DNA from: Bacillota bacterium
Lineage (GTDB): Bacteria; Bacillota; UBA4882; UBA10575
DNA length: 11,759 nucleotides
Assembly: GCA_012512605.1 (NCBI GenBank)
Contig: JAAZDX010000273.1
Location: 1 to 11,759 of the forward strand
Reading direction: 5' to 3'
Below, piece after piece: positions 1 through 7,056 of this stretch. How positions within the stretch are numbered: the first letter of the stretch is position 1; each line of letters starts with the position of its first letter. The notes beneath the pieces are model-generated. The model was not told the DNA's origin. It saw only the letters and a program-made list of their open reading frames with translations, and ran no database searches. Position numbers and translations under genes: made by a program.

Positions 1-822
1 AGGCCGGGGAACGTCGATCCCTTTTAGCTCTTTTAAGAGCATTGCCAGCATCTCCTCCATCAAGGAGAGAATCGTTTCCCGCTCCAGAAAGGACATCTCC
101 AGATCGATCTGGGTAAATTCGGGCTGACGGTCCGCCCGTAGGTCCTCATCCCGGAAACATCGGGCGATCTGAAAATACTTCTCCATCCCGCTCACCATCA
201 ACAATTGCTTAAAAAGCTGCGGGGATTGGGGTAAGGCGTAAAATTGACCAGGATTGACGCGGCTTGGAACTAAAAAATCCCGCGCTCCTTCCGGAGTGCT
301 CCGGGTCAACATGGGGGTTTCAATCTCCCAAAATCCTTTTTCGTCTAAATAATCACGGATCAGTTTAACGATCCGATGGCGCAAGGCCAGATTCTTCTGC
401 ATTTCCGGGCGGCGCAGGTCCAAATAGCGGTACCGCAGGCGAAGCGTCTCTTCTTCATCCGCCCGTTCATTCACATAGATCGGCGGCGTTTTCGCTGCAT
501 TGAAGATGACTAGCTCGGTGGCGGCCACTTCCACCGCACCAGTGGCCATCTCCGGGTTAACCATCGTCTCTGGTCTTTTCTGGACCTGCCCCTTCACCAT
601 GATCACATATTCATTCCGGAGGGTTTCCGCGGTTTTAAAGAGTTCGGGCTGCTCTTCCGGATTAACGCCGACCTGGACGAGCCCAGTCCGGTCGCGAAGG
701 TCAACAAATAATAACCCTCCGAGGTTACGGTAACGGTTTACCCAACCATTCAAAGTGACGGTCTGGCCGACTTCGTTTAAACCGATTAAACCACAATCGT
801 GGGTACGGATTAGTGATGACAA
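1..822 (-). CDS. aspS: Aspartyl-tRNA synthetase (AspRS), N-terminal 274 residues; cut by window edge
   Basis: A class II aminoacyl-tRNA synthetase that attaches aspartate to tRNA-Asp in the cytoplasm. The translation read from the minus strand begins SSLIRTHDCGLIGLNEVGQ and has an N-terminal OB-fold anticodon-binding domain (about residues 1-110, with GWVNRYRNLGGLLFVDLRDR). The start of the catalytic core follows, with FWEIETPMLTRSTPEGARDF near 164-183 and motif 2 FRDEDLRADRQPEF at 223-236. The GAD insertion, motif 3 and C-terminus lie outside the window. The start is TTG at 822, placed by the GGGAGGAA ribosome site just upstream and by an in-frame TAA (the hisS stop) two codons before it. 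Residue 34 in the OB fold is Leu; in bacterial AspRS a His there has been linked to relaxed (Asp/Asn) tRNA specificity, so a discriminating enzyme is weakly suggested (inference). The gene is coupled to hisS. Identity is very secure. Confidence 0.97.
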   Translation of the reverse strand, partial: MSSLIRTHDCGLIGLNEVGQTVTLNGWVNRYRNLGGLLFVDLRDRTGLVQVGVNPEEQPELFKTAETLRNEYVIMVKGQVQKRPETMVNPEMATGAVEVAATELVIFNAAKTPPIYVNERADEEETLRLRYRYLDLRRPEMQKNLALRHRIVKLIRDYLDEKGFWEIETPMLTRSTPEGARDFLVPSRVNPGQFYALPQSPQLFKQLLMVSGMEKYFQIARCFRDEDLRADRQPEFTQIDLEMSFLERETILSLMEEMLAMLLKELKGIDVPRP

Positions 823-825
823 ACT

Positions 826-2124
826 TTATTCCTCCCTTAGCGGTACTTGCGGCCCCCGCGGGCTGACCAGTTTGGTAATCTCCTCCATCAGACCGGACGC
901 CGGGAGTCGTTTTTGGCTTCCGTCCGCCATTATTTTCAGCGTCACTTGCCGCTCCCGCCATTCTTCTTCACCGATGATCAGCACAAAACCAGCCCCTGAT
1001 TTATGGGCCGCTTTCATCTGCGCCTTGAGGCTTTTCGTCCCATTTCCCATTTCTACACTAAAGCCCTGGCGGCGAAGGTCCGTCGCAATTTCAAAGGCAA
1101 CAACCGCCAATTCCTCCCCCAAAGGCAAGATATATAACTGGGGTCCACAGGCAAACTCCGGTAATTTCCCGTTTTGCTCCAAAGTGGTATAGAGCCTTTC
1201 AATCCCAGAAGCAAAGCCAACCCCGGGCACCGCGGGTCCACCGCATTCCGCCACAAGCCCGTCATAACGACCGCCTCCACAGAGGGCGTTTTGGGCACCC
1301 AAGTCCGTATTGATGATCTCAAACACAGTCCGGGTGTAATAGTCTAAGCCCCGGACCAACTTCGGCGATAGCTTATACTTTACGCCGACCTGTTCTAAAA
1401 GGGTGGTAACCTGGTCAAAATGGTGATGGCAGTCGGTACAAAGATAATTATGGATCGATGGCACCCGGCTGATCACTTCCTGGCAAACCGGACTTTTACA
1501 GTCCAATAAACGTAAAGGATTACGGACTAAACGCAAACGACAAGTGGAACAGAGCTGTTCAGCTACAGCCGCCAAGGCGGATGTGAGCGCGGCCTTATAT
1601 TCTTGACGGCACTGGGGGCAACCCACCGTATTCAGGTGGATTTCCAGCTCAGTCAAGCCCAGTTGACAGTAGAGGTCGTGGGCTAAGAGGATCACCTCGG
1701 CATCGGCAACGGGACTTTCTTCGCCGATCATTTCGACACCAAACTGATGGAACTGACGGAAACGACCTGCTTGGGGTCGTTCCTGGCGGAACATCGGGCC
1801 AATATAAAAAAGTTTGGTCACCGGTGACTGACCATAGAGCTTATGCTGAATATAGGCCCGGACCACAGAAGCGGTACCCTCCGGACGCAGCGTGAGACTG
1901 CGCCCTCCTTTATCCGTCAGCGTGTACATCTCCTTCTCCACAATGTCGGTGGTCTCGCCGATTCCCCTTTGAAAGAGTTCAGTATGTTCAAAAATGGGCG
2001 TTCGGATCTCCCCGTAGCCATAGGAAAGCAGTACAGCACGGATGGAAGACTCCATCCATTGCCAGACTAAAGCTTGTTGCGGCATCAGATCAAAAGTGCC
2101 GCGTGGCGCAGTTGTCAAATTCAT
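826..2124 (-). CDS. hisS: Histidyl-tRNA synthetase (HisRS)
   Basis: A class II synthetase that charges tRNA-His. The 432-residue protein begins MNLTTAPRGTFDLMP. It carries motif 2 (LFYIGPMFRQERPQAGRFRQ, 105-124), the HisRS-specific histidine-binding segment LVRGLDYYTRTVFE (256-269), GGGRYDGL (283-290) and motif 3 GVGFASGIERL (301-311). A C-terminal anticodon-binding domain of about 100 residues follows. Between the two halves of the core, an insertion region (about 165-235) holds eight cysteines in pairs: 169/172, 192/195, 209/214 and 229/232. This pattern resembles a Zn-ribbon pair, a variant I believe occurs in other Clostridia-type HisRS. The ATG start has AGGA about nine bases upstream. 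The gene is followed immediately by aspS, the usual Firmicutes pairing. No T-box leader is visible in the 94 bases upstream, which instead hold a hairpin. Confidence 0.98.
   Translation of the reverse strand: MNLTTAPRGTFDLMPQQALVWQWMESSIRAVLLSYGYGEIRTPIFEHTELFQRGIGETTDIVEKEMYTLTDKGGRSLTLRPEGTASVVRAYIQHKLYGQSPVTKLFYIGPMFRQERPQAGRFRQFHQFGVEMIGEESPVADAEVILLAHDLYCQLGLTELEIHLNTVGCPQCRQEYKAALTSALAAVAEQLCSTCRLRLVRNPLRLLDCKSPVCQEVISRVPSIHNYLCTDCHHHFDQVTTLLEQVGVKYKLSPKLVRGLDYYTRTVFEIINTDLGAQNALCGGGRYDGLVAECGGPAVPGVGFASGIERLYTTLEQNGKLPEFACGPQLYILPLGEELAVVAFEIATDLRRQGFSVEMGNGTKSLKAQMKAAHKSGAGFVLIIGEEEWRERQVTLKIMADGSQKRLPASGLMEEITKLVSPRGPQVPLREE
829..838 (-). promoter_or_regulatory. Ribosome binding site of aspS inside the hisS 3' end
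   Basis: The minus strand reads AAGGGAGGAA here, with the TTG start of aspS six bases downstream. The site lies within the last sense codons of hisS, so ribosomes finishing hisS are positioned to re-initiate on aspS. It decides the TTG at 822 as the start. Confidence 0.75.
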
Positions 2125-2157
2125 CCCTCGTTCCTAAACTATCTTACTTCTCATAAC

Positions 2158-2191
2158 GGAAAGAAAGGGTGAAGGGACCAGCCCTCCACCC
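2158..2191 (-). terminator. Rho-independent terminator or attenuator between the parvulin gene and hisS
   Basis: On the minus strand GGGTGGAGGG (2191-2182) pairs with CCCTTCACCC (2176-2167), giving ten pairs with one G-U around a five-base loop. It is followed by TTTCTTT. This is a strong terminator for the upstream foldase gene. Because hisS starts only 34 bases beyond it, it could also act as an attenuator for hisS-aspS. I see no complementary anti-terminator arm and no T-box motif, so plain termination is the simpler reading. Confidence 0.75.
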
Positions 2192-2218
2192 ACGCACGCA
2201 TTGTCGTAATGACATCGG

Positions 2219-3736
2219 TTATTCCGCCGGGGTTTCGATGATCCCCTCTTGTTTCTGCTCCGCTTCGATTTTTTTCTGTTCTTCTTCCAATCTCCGGTTG
2301 AGCTCTTCCTGTTCCTGCCGGATCTTATCTTGCAGGTCCGCAATCTTGGCTTCCAAGGCTTCGCTTTCGGCGGTTAATTCAGCCGCCTTCAGCTTGTCCA
2401 GGACCTGGTAAAGAAGGTTAAGATCGTCCCCGGCTTTGGCTTCCGCCGCCGCAAAGGCCTTTTTAGCGCTTTCGAGATCGCCTTTCGCCTGATAAAGATC
2501 GGCTTTTCCAAGATCAACTTGGAAATTATCCTGCATTTCCTTGGGGAGACGGGCAAAGACACCAAGAGCTACGTCGTATTCTTCGATTTCTTTATAAGCT
2601 TCCGCCAAAGCCAAGAAGGTTTTGAGGTCCTTTTTATATCTTTTATCCTTTAATGCTTTCTCATAGGCAAGGGTGGCCTCCACCCATTTCCCCTCCTGAC
2701 CCAGACTGTATCCTAACAGGTAGGGGTCTAAGATCTCAATCTTGGCGTGCTTCACCCGTTGTTCTTGGATCCATTCACTCTTTTTCTCGTTCAAAAACTT
2801 ATTGGCTAGAAGTTCGTCTTCGATGCGTTCTTTCTCCTGTTCCCACCGTTCGCCCTGGGCGAGCTTTTTGTCATGCACCATAATCAGATGGTAACCAAAA
2901 ACGGTTTTAACGGGCGCGCTATATTCGCCGACCTCGAGCTTCAAAGCTGCTTCCACGAATTCAGAAGCAAAGGCATTTTTAAAGTAAGTGAGAGGAACGC
3001 GACCGAGTCTTCCGCCCTGTTCTTTATTACTCCCATCATCCGAATACTCCCGCGCGAGCTCGCCAAAGTCCGCTCCCTCTTGCAGTTTTTGGTAAATCTC
3101 TTGTGCTTTCTTGAGTGCCTCTTGGTCGGACAGGGGCTCATCAGTCACTTCGGGGGTAGTTGCAATAAGGATATGGGCTGTTTCCAACTCTTCATAACGT
3201 TCGATGATCTCTTCTTCATCCACTTCCAGTTGGGCTTCCCTTCCTAAGACAGCATACAGTTTCTGTTCCGCCAAGATCTCCCGGAGCATAGCCTTGAGCC
3301 CTTTCAGGCTCCCGGCACCAGTTTGCGCAATCAGGTAATCCATCTTTTCTTCGCTGTCGATCTGATTATAGAGTTTAATCTGGTAAAGGAGATCTTCTAC
3401 TTCTTCGTTGGAAACTTTGATCTTTCGGTTTTTGATCTCTTGCTTGACCAGTTCTTGGCCGATCACATAATCCATCGCCGTCAGTTTGATCTGATCGTCA
3501 CTGAAGTAAGTGCCATATTGCTGCATCAAGCGGAAGTACGCCTCGTTAAAATCCTTATCGGAGACGGTCACCTTATTCACCCGAACGGAAGGCCCTTTAT
3601 AGAAAACTGGCGAGTTGACGCTTCCAAAGCGTGGAAATGCATAAAACAAACCAACAACCAAACCTAAGACTAAAATAATAACAACCGGTTTCAGTAATGT
3701 CTTTGATAACCGGCGAAGACGCATAATCCCAGCCAA
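2219..3736 (-). CDS. Membrane-anchored parvulin-type peptidyl-prolyl isomerase (SurA/PrsA-like) with TPR-like extension
   Basis: A 505-residue extracytoplasmic foldase. A basic N-terminus (MRLRRLSKTLLK) precedes one hydrophobic helix (about 17-34). There is no lipobox cysteine, so it is probably a membrane-anchored protein rather than a PrsA-type lipoprotein. A SurA-N-like helical region (about 50-180) leads into a PpiC rotamase domain (about 185-290), recognised by ETAHILIA, GGRLGRVP and PVKTVFGYHLIMVHDK. The segment 335-450 looks like TPR-type helix pairs (YLLGYSLGQEGKWVEATLAY, LALAEAYKEIEEYDVALGVF, KADLYQAKGDLESAKKAF). The tail (about 455-495) is a Glu/Lys/Gln-rich coiled coil. PrsA proteins are usually near 290 residues, so the extension is notable. 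Start: TTG at 3736, because AGGAGG is correctly spaced for it and too far from the in-frame ATG four codons later. Its role is presumably folding of exported proteins; no partner can be named. Confidence 0.88.
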   Translation of the reverse strand: MAGIMRLRRLSKTLLKPVVIILVLGLVVGLFYAFPRFGSVNSPVFYKGPSVRVNKVTVSDKDFNEAYFRLMQQYGTYFSDDQIKLTAMDYVIGQELVKQEIKNRKIKVSNEEVEDLLYQIKLYNQIDSEEKMDYLIAQTGAGSLKGLKAMLREILAEQKLYAVLGREAQLEVDEEEIIERYEELETAHILIATTPEVTDEPLSDQEALKKAQEIYQKLQEGADFGELAREYSDDGSNKEQGGRLGRVPLTYFKNAFASEFVEAALKLEVGEYSAPVKTVFGYHLIMVHDKKLAQGERWEQEKERIEDELLANKFLNEKKSEWIQEQRVKHAKIEILDPYLLGYSLGQEGKWVEATLAYEKALKDKRYKKDLKTFLALAEAYKEIEEYDVALGVFARLPKEMQDNFQVDLGKADLYQAKGDLESAKKAFAAAEAKAGDDLNLLYQVLDKLKAAELTAESEALEAKIADLQDKIRQEQEELNRRLEEEQKKIEAEQKQEGIIETPAE

Positions 3737-3742
3737 AAAAAT

Positions 3743-3749
3743 TCCTCCT
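3743..3749 (-). promoter_or_regulatory. Strong ribosome binding site fixing the TTG start of the parvulin gene
   Basis: The minus strand reads AAGGAGG just before an AATTTTTT spacer and the TTG at 3736. The spacing of about six to eight bases fits TTG. The downstream ATG would be about twenty bases away. Confidence 0.75.
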
Positions 3750-3769
3750 TAAAAATAAATTTTACCCTC

Positions 3770-3778
3770 AGTATAACA
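3770..3778 (-). promoter_or_regulatory. Candidate extended -10 promoter of the parvulin gene
   Basis: The minus strand has TGTTATACT, matching the extended -10 form TGnTATAAT with one change, about 33 bases ahead of the TTG start. No good -35 hexamer lies 16-18 bases upstream, which is typical when an extended -10 is used. The site falls in the 104-base gap after hemZ, so the foldase may be transcribed separately from lepB-hemZ. No terminator is visible after hemZ, so read-through from it is also possible. Confidence 0.4.
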
Positions 3779-3840
3779 AGTAAACCCACAAAGACCTTTC
3801 TAAACATCAATCCTAATTGTACCTAAAGCCGTTGGCATTG

Positions 3841-5313
3841 TCAATTCACACTCGCCAAGAGCATATTGACTTTTTCCGCCACCAATTCTTTGATTCGCCC
3901 CCGGTAGGTAGCTGGACATTTGGGGTTGGGAGTCCGGGTAACCTTGAAACTGACCGGTTCAAACCATTTACTCATCCCTCCTCCCCCTAGACCTAAAACG
4001 GTTGAGCGTTCTTCCATCATAAGAATATTATATATCCCCTCCCAGCCTGGAAGGGTGTAACCGCAGTTTTCCTGTCCAGCCACACTCCTTCTTTGCCGGT
4101 AAAGATAGTAGGGGTAATACCCGGCCGCGCCCAGCCGTGTTCGGCCAGTGTCTAACCAGTTGGCAACCCTTTCTTCGGCAACCTCCCCTTTAACTTGGGA
4201 AAAATCCCACGTTGCTGCGCGTTTTGGTGCCAAAGTATGCAAGGTAATGTTTTCGCTCTGGTAAGCAAGGAGCTTTTCAAGGGTGTAATCCCAGTCTTCT
4301 TCCCTTTCTCCAGGCAGACCAATGATCATATCCATGTTTAAGCACGGAAAGTCCAAAGCGCGGACCAAAGCCACCGCTGTTTCCAACTGTTCAATCGTAT
4401 GCTTCCGGCCGATCCGCGTAAGGGTTCGTGGGTTGAACGTTTGCGGATTAACACTGACCCGGGTAACCCCATAATCCCGCAGTAACTTCAGTTTTTCCCG
4501 GTCTATAGTATCGGGGCGTCCGGCTTCAACAGTGTATTCCAACAGTTCACCCAGGGAAAAACTGCGGCCAATCCAGTCAAGCAAGTTCCGTAACTGACTT
4601 GTCGTTAAGACCGTTGGCGTTCCGCCCCCAATATAAAGCGTGGCCGGGGAAAAGCCGAGCCGAGCAAGGGCTTTCCCGATCTCCGCAATTTCGTAAGCAA
4701 GTGCCGCTAAAAACCCCTCAACCAGATGGGCATGGGTGGTTAAGGGATGAGAGGCAAAGGAACAATAATGACATTTTGTCGGACAAAACGGAATCCCGAC
4801 ATAAATACTGATCCGACCCGCAACCTTTTGGAAAAAAGGCCTCTGGACTTCCCCCACCGCTTTTAATAGGGCCGCCTTTTCCGGAACAAGCATAAACTGG
4901 TCGCCGAGTCGTTCCTCTACTTCCGCCGGGCTAAACCCTAAATCCCGTAGGTAGTGGTAGAGCTTGCTCGGGCGGACGCCGGTAAGAATCCCCCAGGGGA
5001 GCTTAGGAGCGCCCGCTTTTTCGAGTAAAACCAAGACCCCTTTACGCACCATTTCCTTTTGGCGCTGGGTAAAAGCATCCGTTCCATAACGGGGATCGCC
5101 AATCTCGCGGTCGTTAAAGGTGACCTGGGCGGCCTTCCGCCCGTCGATCCGCCCCCGGCAGGTCAGCCCCTGTTTCGTCCCGCTGATCGTTATTTCGATC
5201 CGGTAATCGGCTGATCCACTGGTAAAAACTGCTTCGGGATCGGCCGCACGCACCATATTTTCCATGTTCGCAATATTACCCGGTAAATTACACTCAAGCG
5301 CGTATGAAGCCAT
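3841..5313 (-). CDS. hemZ: Radical SAM protein HemZ (annotated as oxygen-independent coproporphyrinogen III dehydrogenase)
   Basis: A 490-residue protein of the usual HemZ length. A family-typical N-terminal region (about 1-160) contains WGILTGVRPSKLYHYLRDLG. The radical SAM core follows, with the 4Fe-4S motif IPFCPTKCHYCSF (Cys177, 181 and 184) and the SAM-binding loop LYIGGGTPT (226-234). The HemZ C-terminal signature MMEERSTVLGLGGGGMSKW is also present. The family is assigned to oxidative decarboxylation of coproporphyrinogen III to protoporphyrinogen IX without oxygen. The cluster motif is CxxxCxxCxF, as in HemW, rather than the CxxxCxxCxC of HemN, so the actual reaction is less certain than the name. 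The ATG start at 5313 has a GGTGGGGG site upstream. It lies 45 bases after the MBL hydrolase gene and probably shares its transcript; hemZ beside such a hydrolase and hisS-aspS is a recurring Clostridia-type order. Confidence 0.93.
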   Translation of the reverse strand: MASYALECNLPGNIANMENMVRAADPEAVFTSGSADYRIEITISGTKQGLTCRGRIDGRKAAQVTFNDREIGDPRYGTDAFTQRQKEMVRKGVLVLLEKAGAPKLPWGILTGVRPSKLYHYLRDLGFSPAEVEERLGDQFMLVPEKAALLKAVGEVQRPFFQKVAGRISIYVGIPFCPTKCHYCSFASHPLTTHAHLVEGFLAALAYEIAEIGKALARLGFSPATLYIGGGTPTVLTTSQLRNLLDWIGRSFSLGELLEYTVEAGRPDTIDREKLKLLRDYGVTRVSVNPQTFNPRTLTRIGRKHTIEQLETAVALVRALDFPCLNMDMIIGLPGEREEDWDYTLEKLLAYQSENITLHTLAPKRAATWDFSQVKGEVAEERVANWLDTGRTRLGAAGYYPYYLYRQRRSVAGQENCGYTLPGWEGIYNILMMEERSTVLGLGGGGMSKWFEPVSFKVTRTPNPKCPATYRGRIKELVAEKVNMLLASVN

Positions 5314-5358
5314 CTGTTTCCCCCACCAGACTATCTAGAAAAAGTCCTTGCCCAATGA

Positions 5359-5973
5359 CTACTTGAGAAAAGGATTGCGGTGTTTTTCCCGCCCGATCGT
5401 GGTCTCTGGGCCATGACCGGGGAAAACCCGAGTTTCATCGGGCAGTTGAACAAGCCGTCGCAAACTGTTGTCTAACGTTGCTTGGTCACCACCAGGCAGA
5501 TCGGTCCGCCCGATACTCCCGGCAAAAAGCGTATCCCCGCTAAACAGCAGACCCAGCGTGGCAACGGATATTCCACCCGGGGTATGCCCCGGGGTATGAT
5601 TAATCTTCAACATTTGCGCACCCAAACAAAGGACATCACCATCGGCCAGTAGTTGGTCCGGCTTTATCACGATTTGACGGCCAAAAACTGCGGAAAGGTT
5701 GAGGTCCGGATTGGCTAGCATCTCAGCATCAGCCGCATGGATGGCAACCATGGCGTTAGTATTCGCTTTAAGCTCATTGACCCCGCCAATATGGTCGTAA
5801 TGGCCGTGGGTGAGCAGAATATATTTTAATCCCAACTTTTTCTGCGTTAGCTCCGCCACGATCGCTTGCGGTGGACCGCCCGGGTCAAAACAGACGGCTT
5901 CCAGGGTTTCTTCATCCCACAACAGATAGCTGTTGACTTCCAGTTCGCCAAGGACAAACTGTTGCAGTCGCAT
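5359..5973 (-). CDS. MBL-fold metallo-hydrolase, glyoxalase II-like (GloB/YqgX family)
   Basis: A 204-residue cytoplasmic hydrolase of the metallo-beta-lactamase fold. The metal-binding residues are all visible: THGHYDH (His56, His58, Asp60, His61), His130 in HTPGHTPGG, Asp147 in SGDTLF and His187 in FPGHGPET. This is the arrangement of the hydroxyacylglutathione hydrolase-like group, including GIGRTDLPGG-type sequence (GSIGRTDLPGGD, 152-163). It lacks the C-terminal substrate-binding domain of true glyoxalase II, so it more likely acts on another thioester or bacillithiol/cysteine-type conjugate; the substrate cannot be told from the sequence. The ATG start has AAGGTG about ten bases upstream. 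It sits 20 bases after lepB and 45 bases before hemZ, so these three are probably one operon. Confidence 0.93.
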   Translation of the reverse strand: MRLQQFVLGELEVNSYLLWDEETLEAVCFDPGGPPQAIVAELTQKKLGLKYILLTHGHYDHIGGVNELKANTNAMVAIHAADAEMLANPDLNLSAVFGRQIVIKPDQLLADGDVLCLGAQMLKINHTPGHTPGGISVATLGLLFSGDTLFAGSIGRTDLPGGDQATLDNSLRRLVQLPDETRVFPGHGPETTIGREKHRNPFLK

Positions 5974-5993
5974 GTAATCACACCTTTATTATT

Positions 5994-6560
5994 TTAACGG
6001 ATCGTCCCGATCCGCTTGAGCGGCCAAAAGCGCCAGAAAGCCCGGCCAACAATATTTTTCCGCGGGAGAGCCCCCCAATAGTGGCTGTCCCAACTTTGGT
6101 TTCTATTATCCCCTAAAACAAAATACTCGTCTTCGCCGATGGTCACCGGCCCGAACTCATAGATGGGCCGGCGCTCCGGTGAAATATACTCCTCCGTAAG
6201 GGGAACACCATCGATCCACACCTTACCTTCGGAAATCTCCACCGTCTCCCCAGGCAAAGCAACGATGCGTTTAATAAAATCATCCGGTTTTATCGGTTCA
6301 CCCTGACGACCCTGTTGCTCATTGGCAAGAAAGTTTGCGTCTTCCGTCGGGTGAAAAACAATAATATCACCGCGTCTGGGTTCGCGAAAACGGTAGGATA
6401 CTTTCTCCACTAAAAAACGGTCCCACTCGATGATCGTCGGACGCATCGACGGACTGGGGACATACCGCGCTTCCACGACAAAGGTACGTAAGAGCAAAAA
6501 CAGAACTAACGCGGGAACTACAACCTCCAAGATCTCCCGGAAGATAGTCTTAAATTTCAA
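5994..6560 (-). CDS. lepB: Signal peptidase I
   Basis: A membrane-bound serine protease (S26 family) that removes signal peptides from exported proteins on the outer face of the membrane. One N-terminal transmembrane helix (VVVPALVLFLLLRTFVV) precedes the catalytic serine in PSPSMRPT (Ser38 from the chosen start). The general-base lysine lies in FIKRIVALPGE (Lys97), and box E GDNRNQSWDSHYWG is near 150-163. The length of 188 residues is typical of the Gram-positive form with one anchor. Start choice: two TTG codons lie in frame, at 6566 and 6560. GGAGG (6569-6573) is only two bases from the first but eight from the second, so I place the start at 6560; the alternative adds two residues. lepB heads a likely operon with the MBL hydrolase and hemZ, unlike its usual neighbourhood near rplS/rnhB in many Firmicutes. 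Confidence 0.95.
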   Translation of the reverse strand: MKFKTIFREILEVVVPALVLFLLLRTFVVEARYVPSPSMRPTIIEWDRFLVEKVSYRFREPRRGDIIVFHPTEDANFLANEQQGRQGEPIKPDDFIKRIVALPGETVEISEGKVWIDGVPLTEEYISPERRPIYEFGPVTIGEDEYFVLGDNRNQSWDSHYWGALPRKNIVGRAFWRFWPLKRIGTIR

Positions 6561-6566
6561 AGTCAA

Positions 6567-6575
6567 TCCCTCCCC
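6567..6575 (-). promoter_or_regulatory. Ribosome binding site of lepB
   Basis: The minus strand reads GGGGAGGGA directly before TTGACTTTG. Spacing favours the second TTG (6560) over the first (6566). Confidence 0.65.
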
Positions 6576-6651
6576 GACTACGATGCGGAATAAATGGGCA
6601 TATAAAAAAGAACGTAAAAAAGAGAAGACAGTTCCGCCTCGTGTCTAAAAA

Positions 6652-6688
6652 TATATGATAAAAGGCCCCCAAATTACGGGAGGGCCTT
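6652..6688 (-). terminator. Rho-independent terminator after hup
   Basis: On the minus strand AAGGCCCTC (6688-6680) pairs with GGGGGCCTT (6670-6662), nine pairs including one T-G. The loop is about nine bases, and TTTT followed by an AT-rich run ending in TTTTT comes after it. It lies 58 bases after the hup stop codon and separates hup from lepB. I see no convincing sigma-A promoter for lepB in the roughly 90 bases that follow. Confidence 0.8.
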
Positions 6689-6745
6689 ATATTACGTGAT
6701 AAACGGAGCCTTTCCGAAGTACAATAAGAAATGCTTTTTAGGAAA

Positions 6746-7021
6746 TTAGCGGTCCACCGCTTCTTTCAATGCTTTCCCCGGTTTAAAGACCGGTACCTTC
6801 CTGGCTTTAATTTCGATGGCAGCGCCGGTTTGCGGATTCCGTCCCATCCGGGCGCTCCTTTCTTTCACCTCAAAGCTGCCAAAACCGACCAGTTGAATCT
6901 TGGCTCCTTTGGATAGAGTTTCTGTCATCACTGAAAAAATCGCATCGACTGCTTTCCCCGTATCTTTCTTCGTTAAACCGCATTTTTCGGCGACTTCATC
7001 AATCAACTCAGTTTTCGTCAT
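6746..7021 (-). CDS. hup: DNA-binding protein HU
   Basis: A 91-residue histone-like protein that works as a homodimer to bend and compact chromosomal DNA. The sequence starts MTKTELIDEVAEKCGLTKKD and contains the core GFGSFEVKERSARMGRNPQTG. Arg61-Asn62-Pro63 lies at the tip of the beta-arm that intercalates into the minor groove. The protein ends at PGKALKEAVDR. Length and sequence match HU rather than IHF. The ATG at 7021 was chosen because a perfect AAGGAGGTGA site lies six bases upstream; an in-frame TTG ten codons earlier has no such site and would give a non-family N-terminus. hup sits behind spoIVA, as the homologous gene does in Bacillus, but each gene has its own terminator here, so it is probably transcribed alone at high level. 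Confidence 0.97.
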   Translation of the reverse strand: MTKTELIDEVAEKCGLTKKDTGKAVDAIFSVMTETLSKGAKIQLVGFGSFEVKERSARMGRNPQTGAAIEIKARKVPVFKPGKALKEAVDR

Positions 7022-7026
7022 AACCT

Positions 7027-7036
7027 TCACCTCCTT
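7027..7036 (-). promoter_or_regulatory. Maximal Shine-Dalgarno site of hup
   Basis: The minus strand reads AAGGAGGTGA, fully complementary to the canonical 3' end of 16S rRNA, with five bases between it and the ATG. This suits a very abundant protein and settles the hup start. Confidence 0.9.
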
Positions 7037-7056
7037 CTGTTGCACCGACAAGGCGC

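Noticed and set aside
755..1192. 145-codon open frame on the plus strand within hisS
   Set aside because: It lies opposite the strongly conserved HisRS and AspRS frames, has no family-like sequence and no ribosome site; it is a shadow of the minus-strand genes.
2873..3247. 124-codon plus-strand frame opposite the parvulin gene
   Set aside because: It is a mirror of the PpiC coding sequence with no independent support.
6704..6716. Small hairpin after hup (CGGA ... TCCG)
   Set aside because: It has only four pairs and no T run; the real terminator lies just downstream at 6652-6688.
7022..7051. Ten-residue N-terminal extension of HU from an upstream TTG
   Set aside because: It would translate the perfect AAGGAGGTGA ribosome site itself, and HU proteins begin at the downstream ATG.
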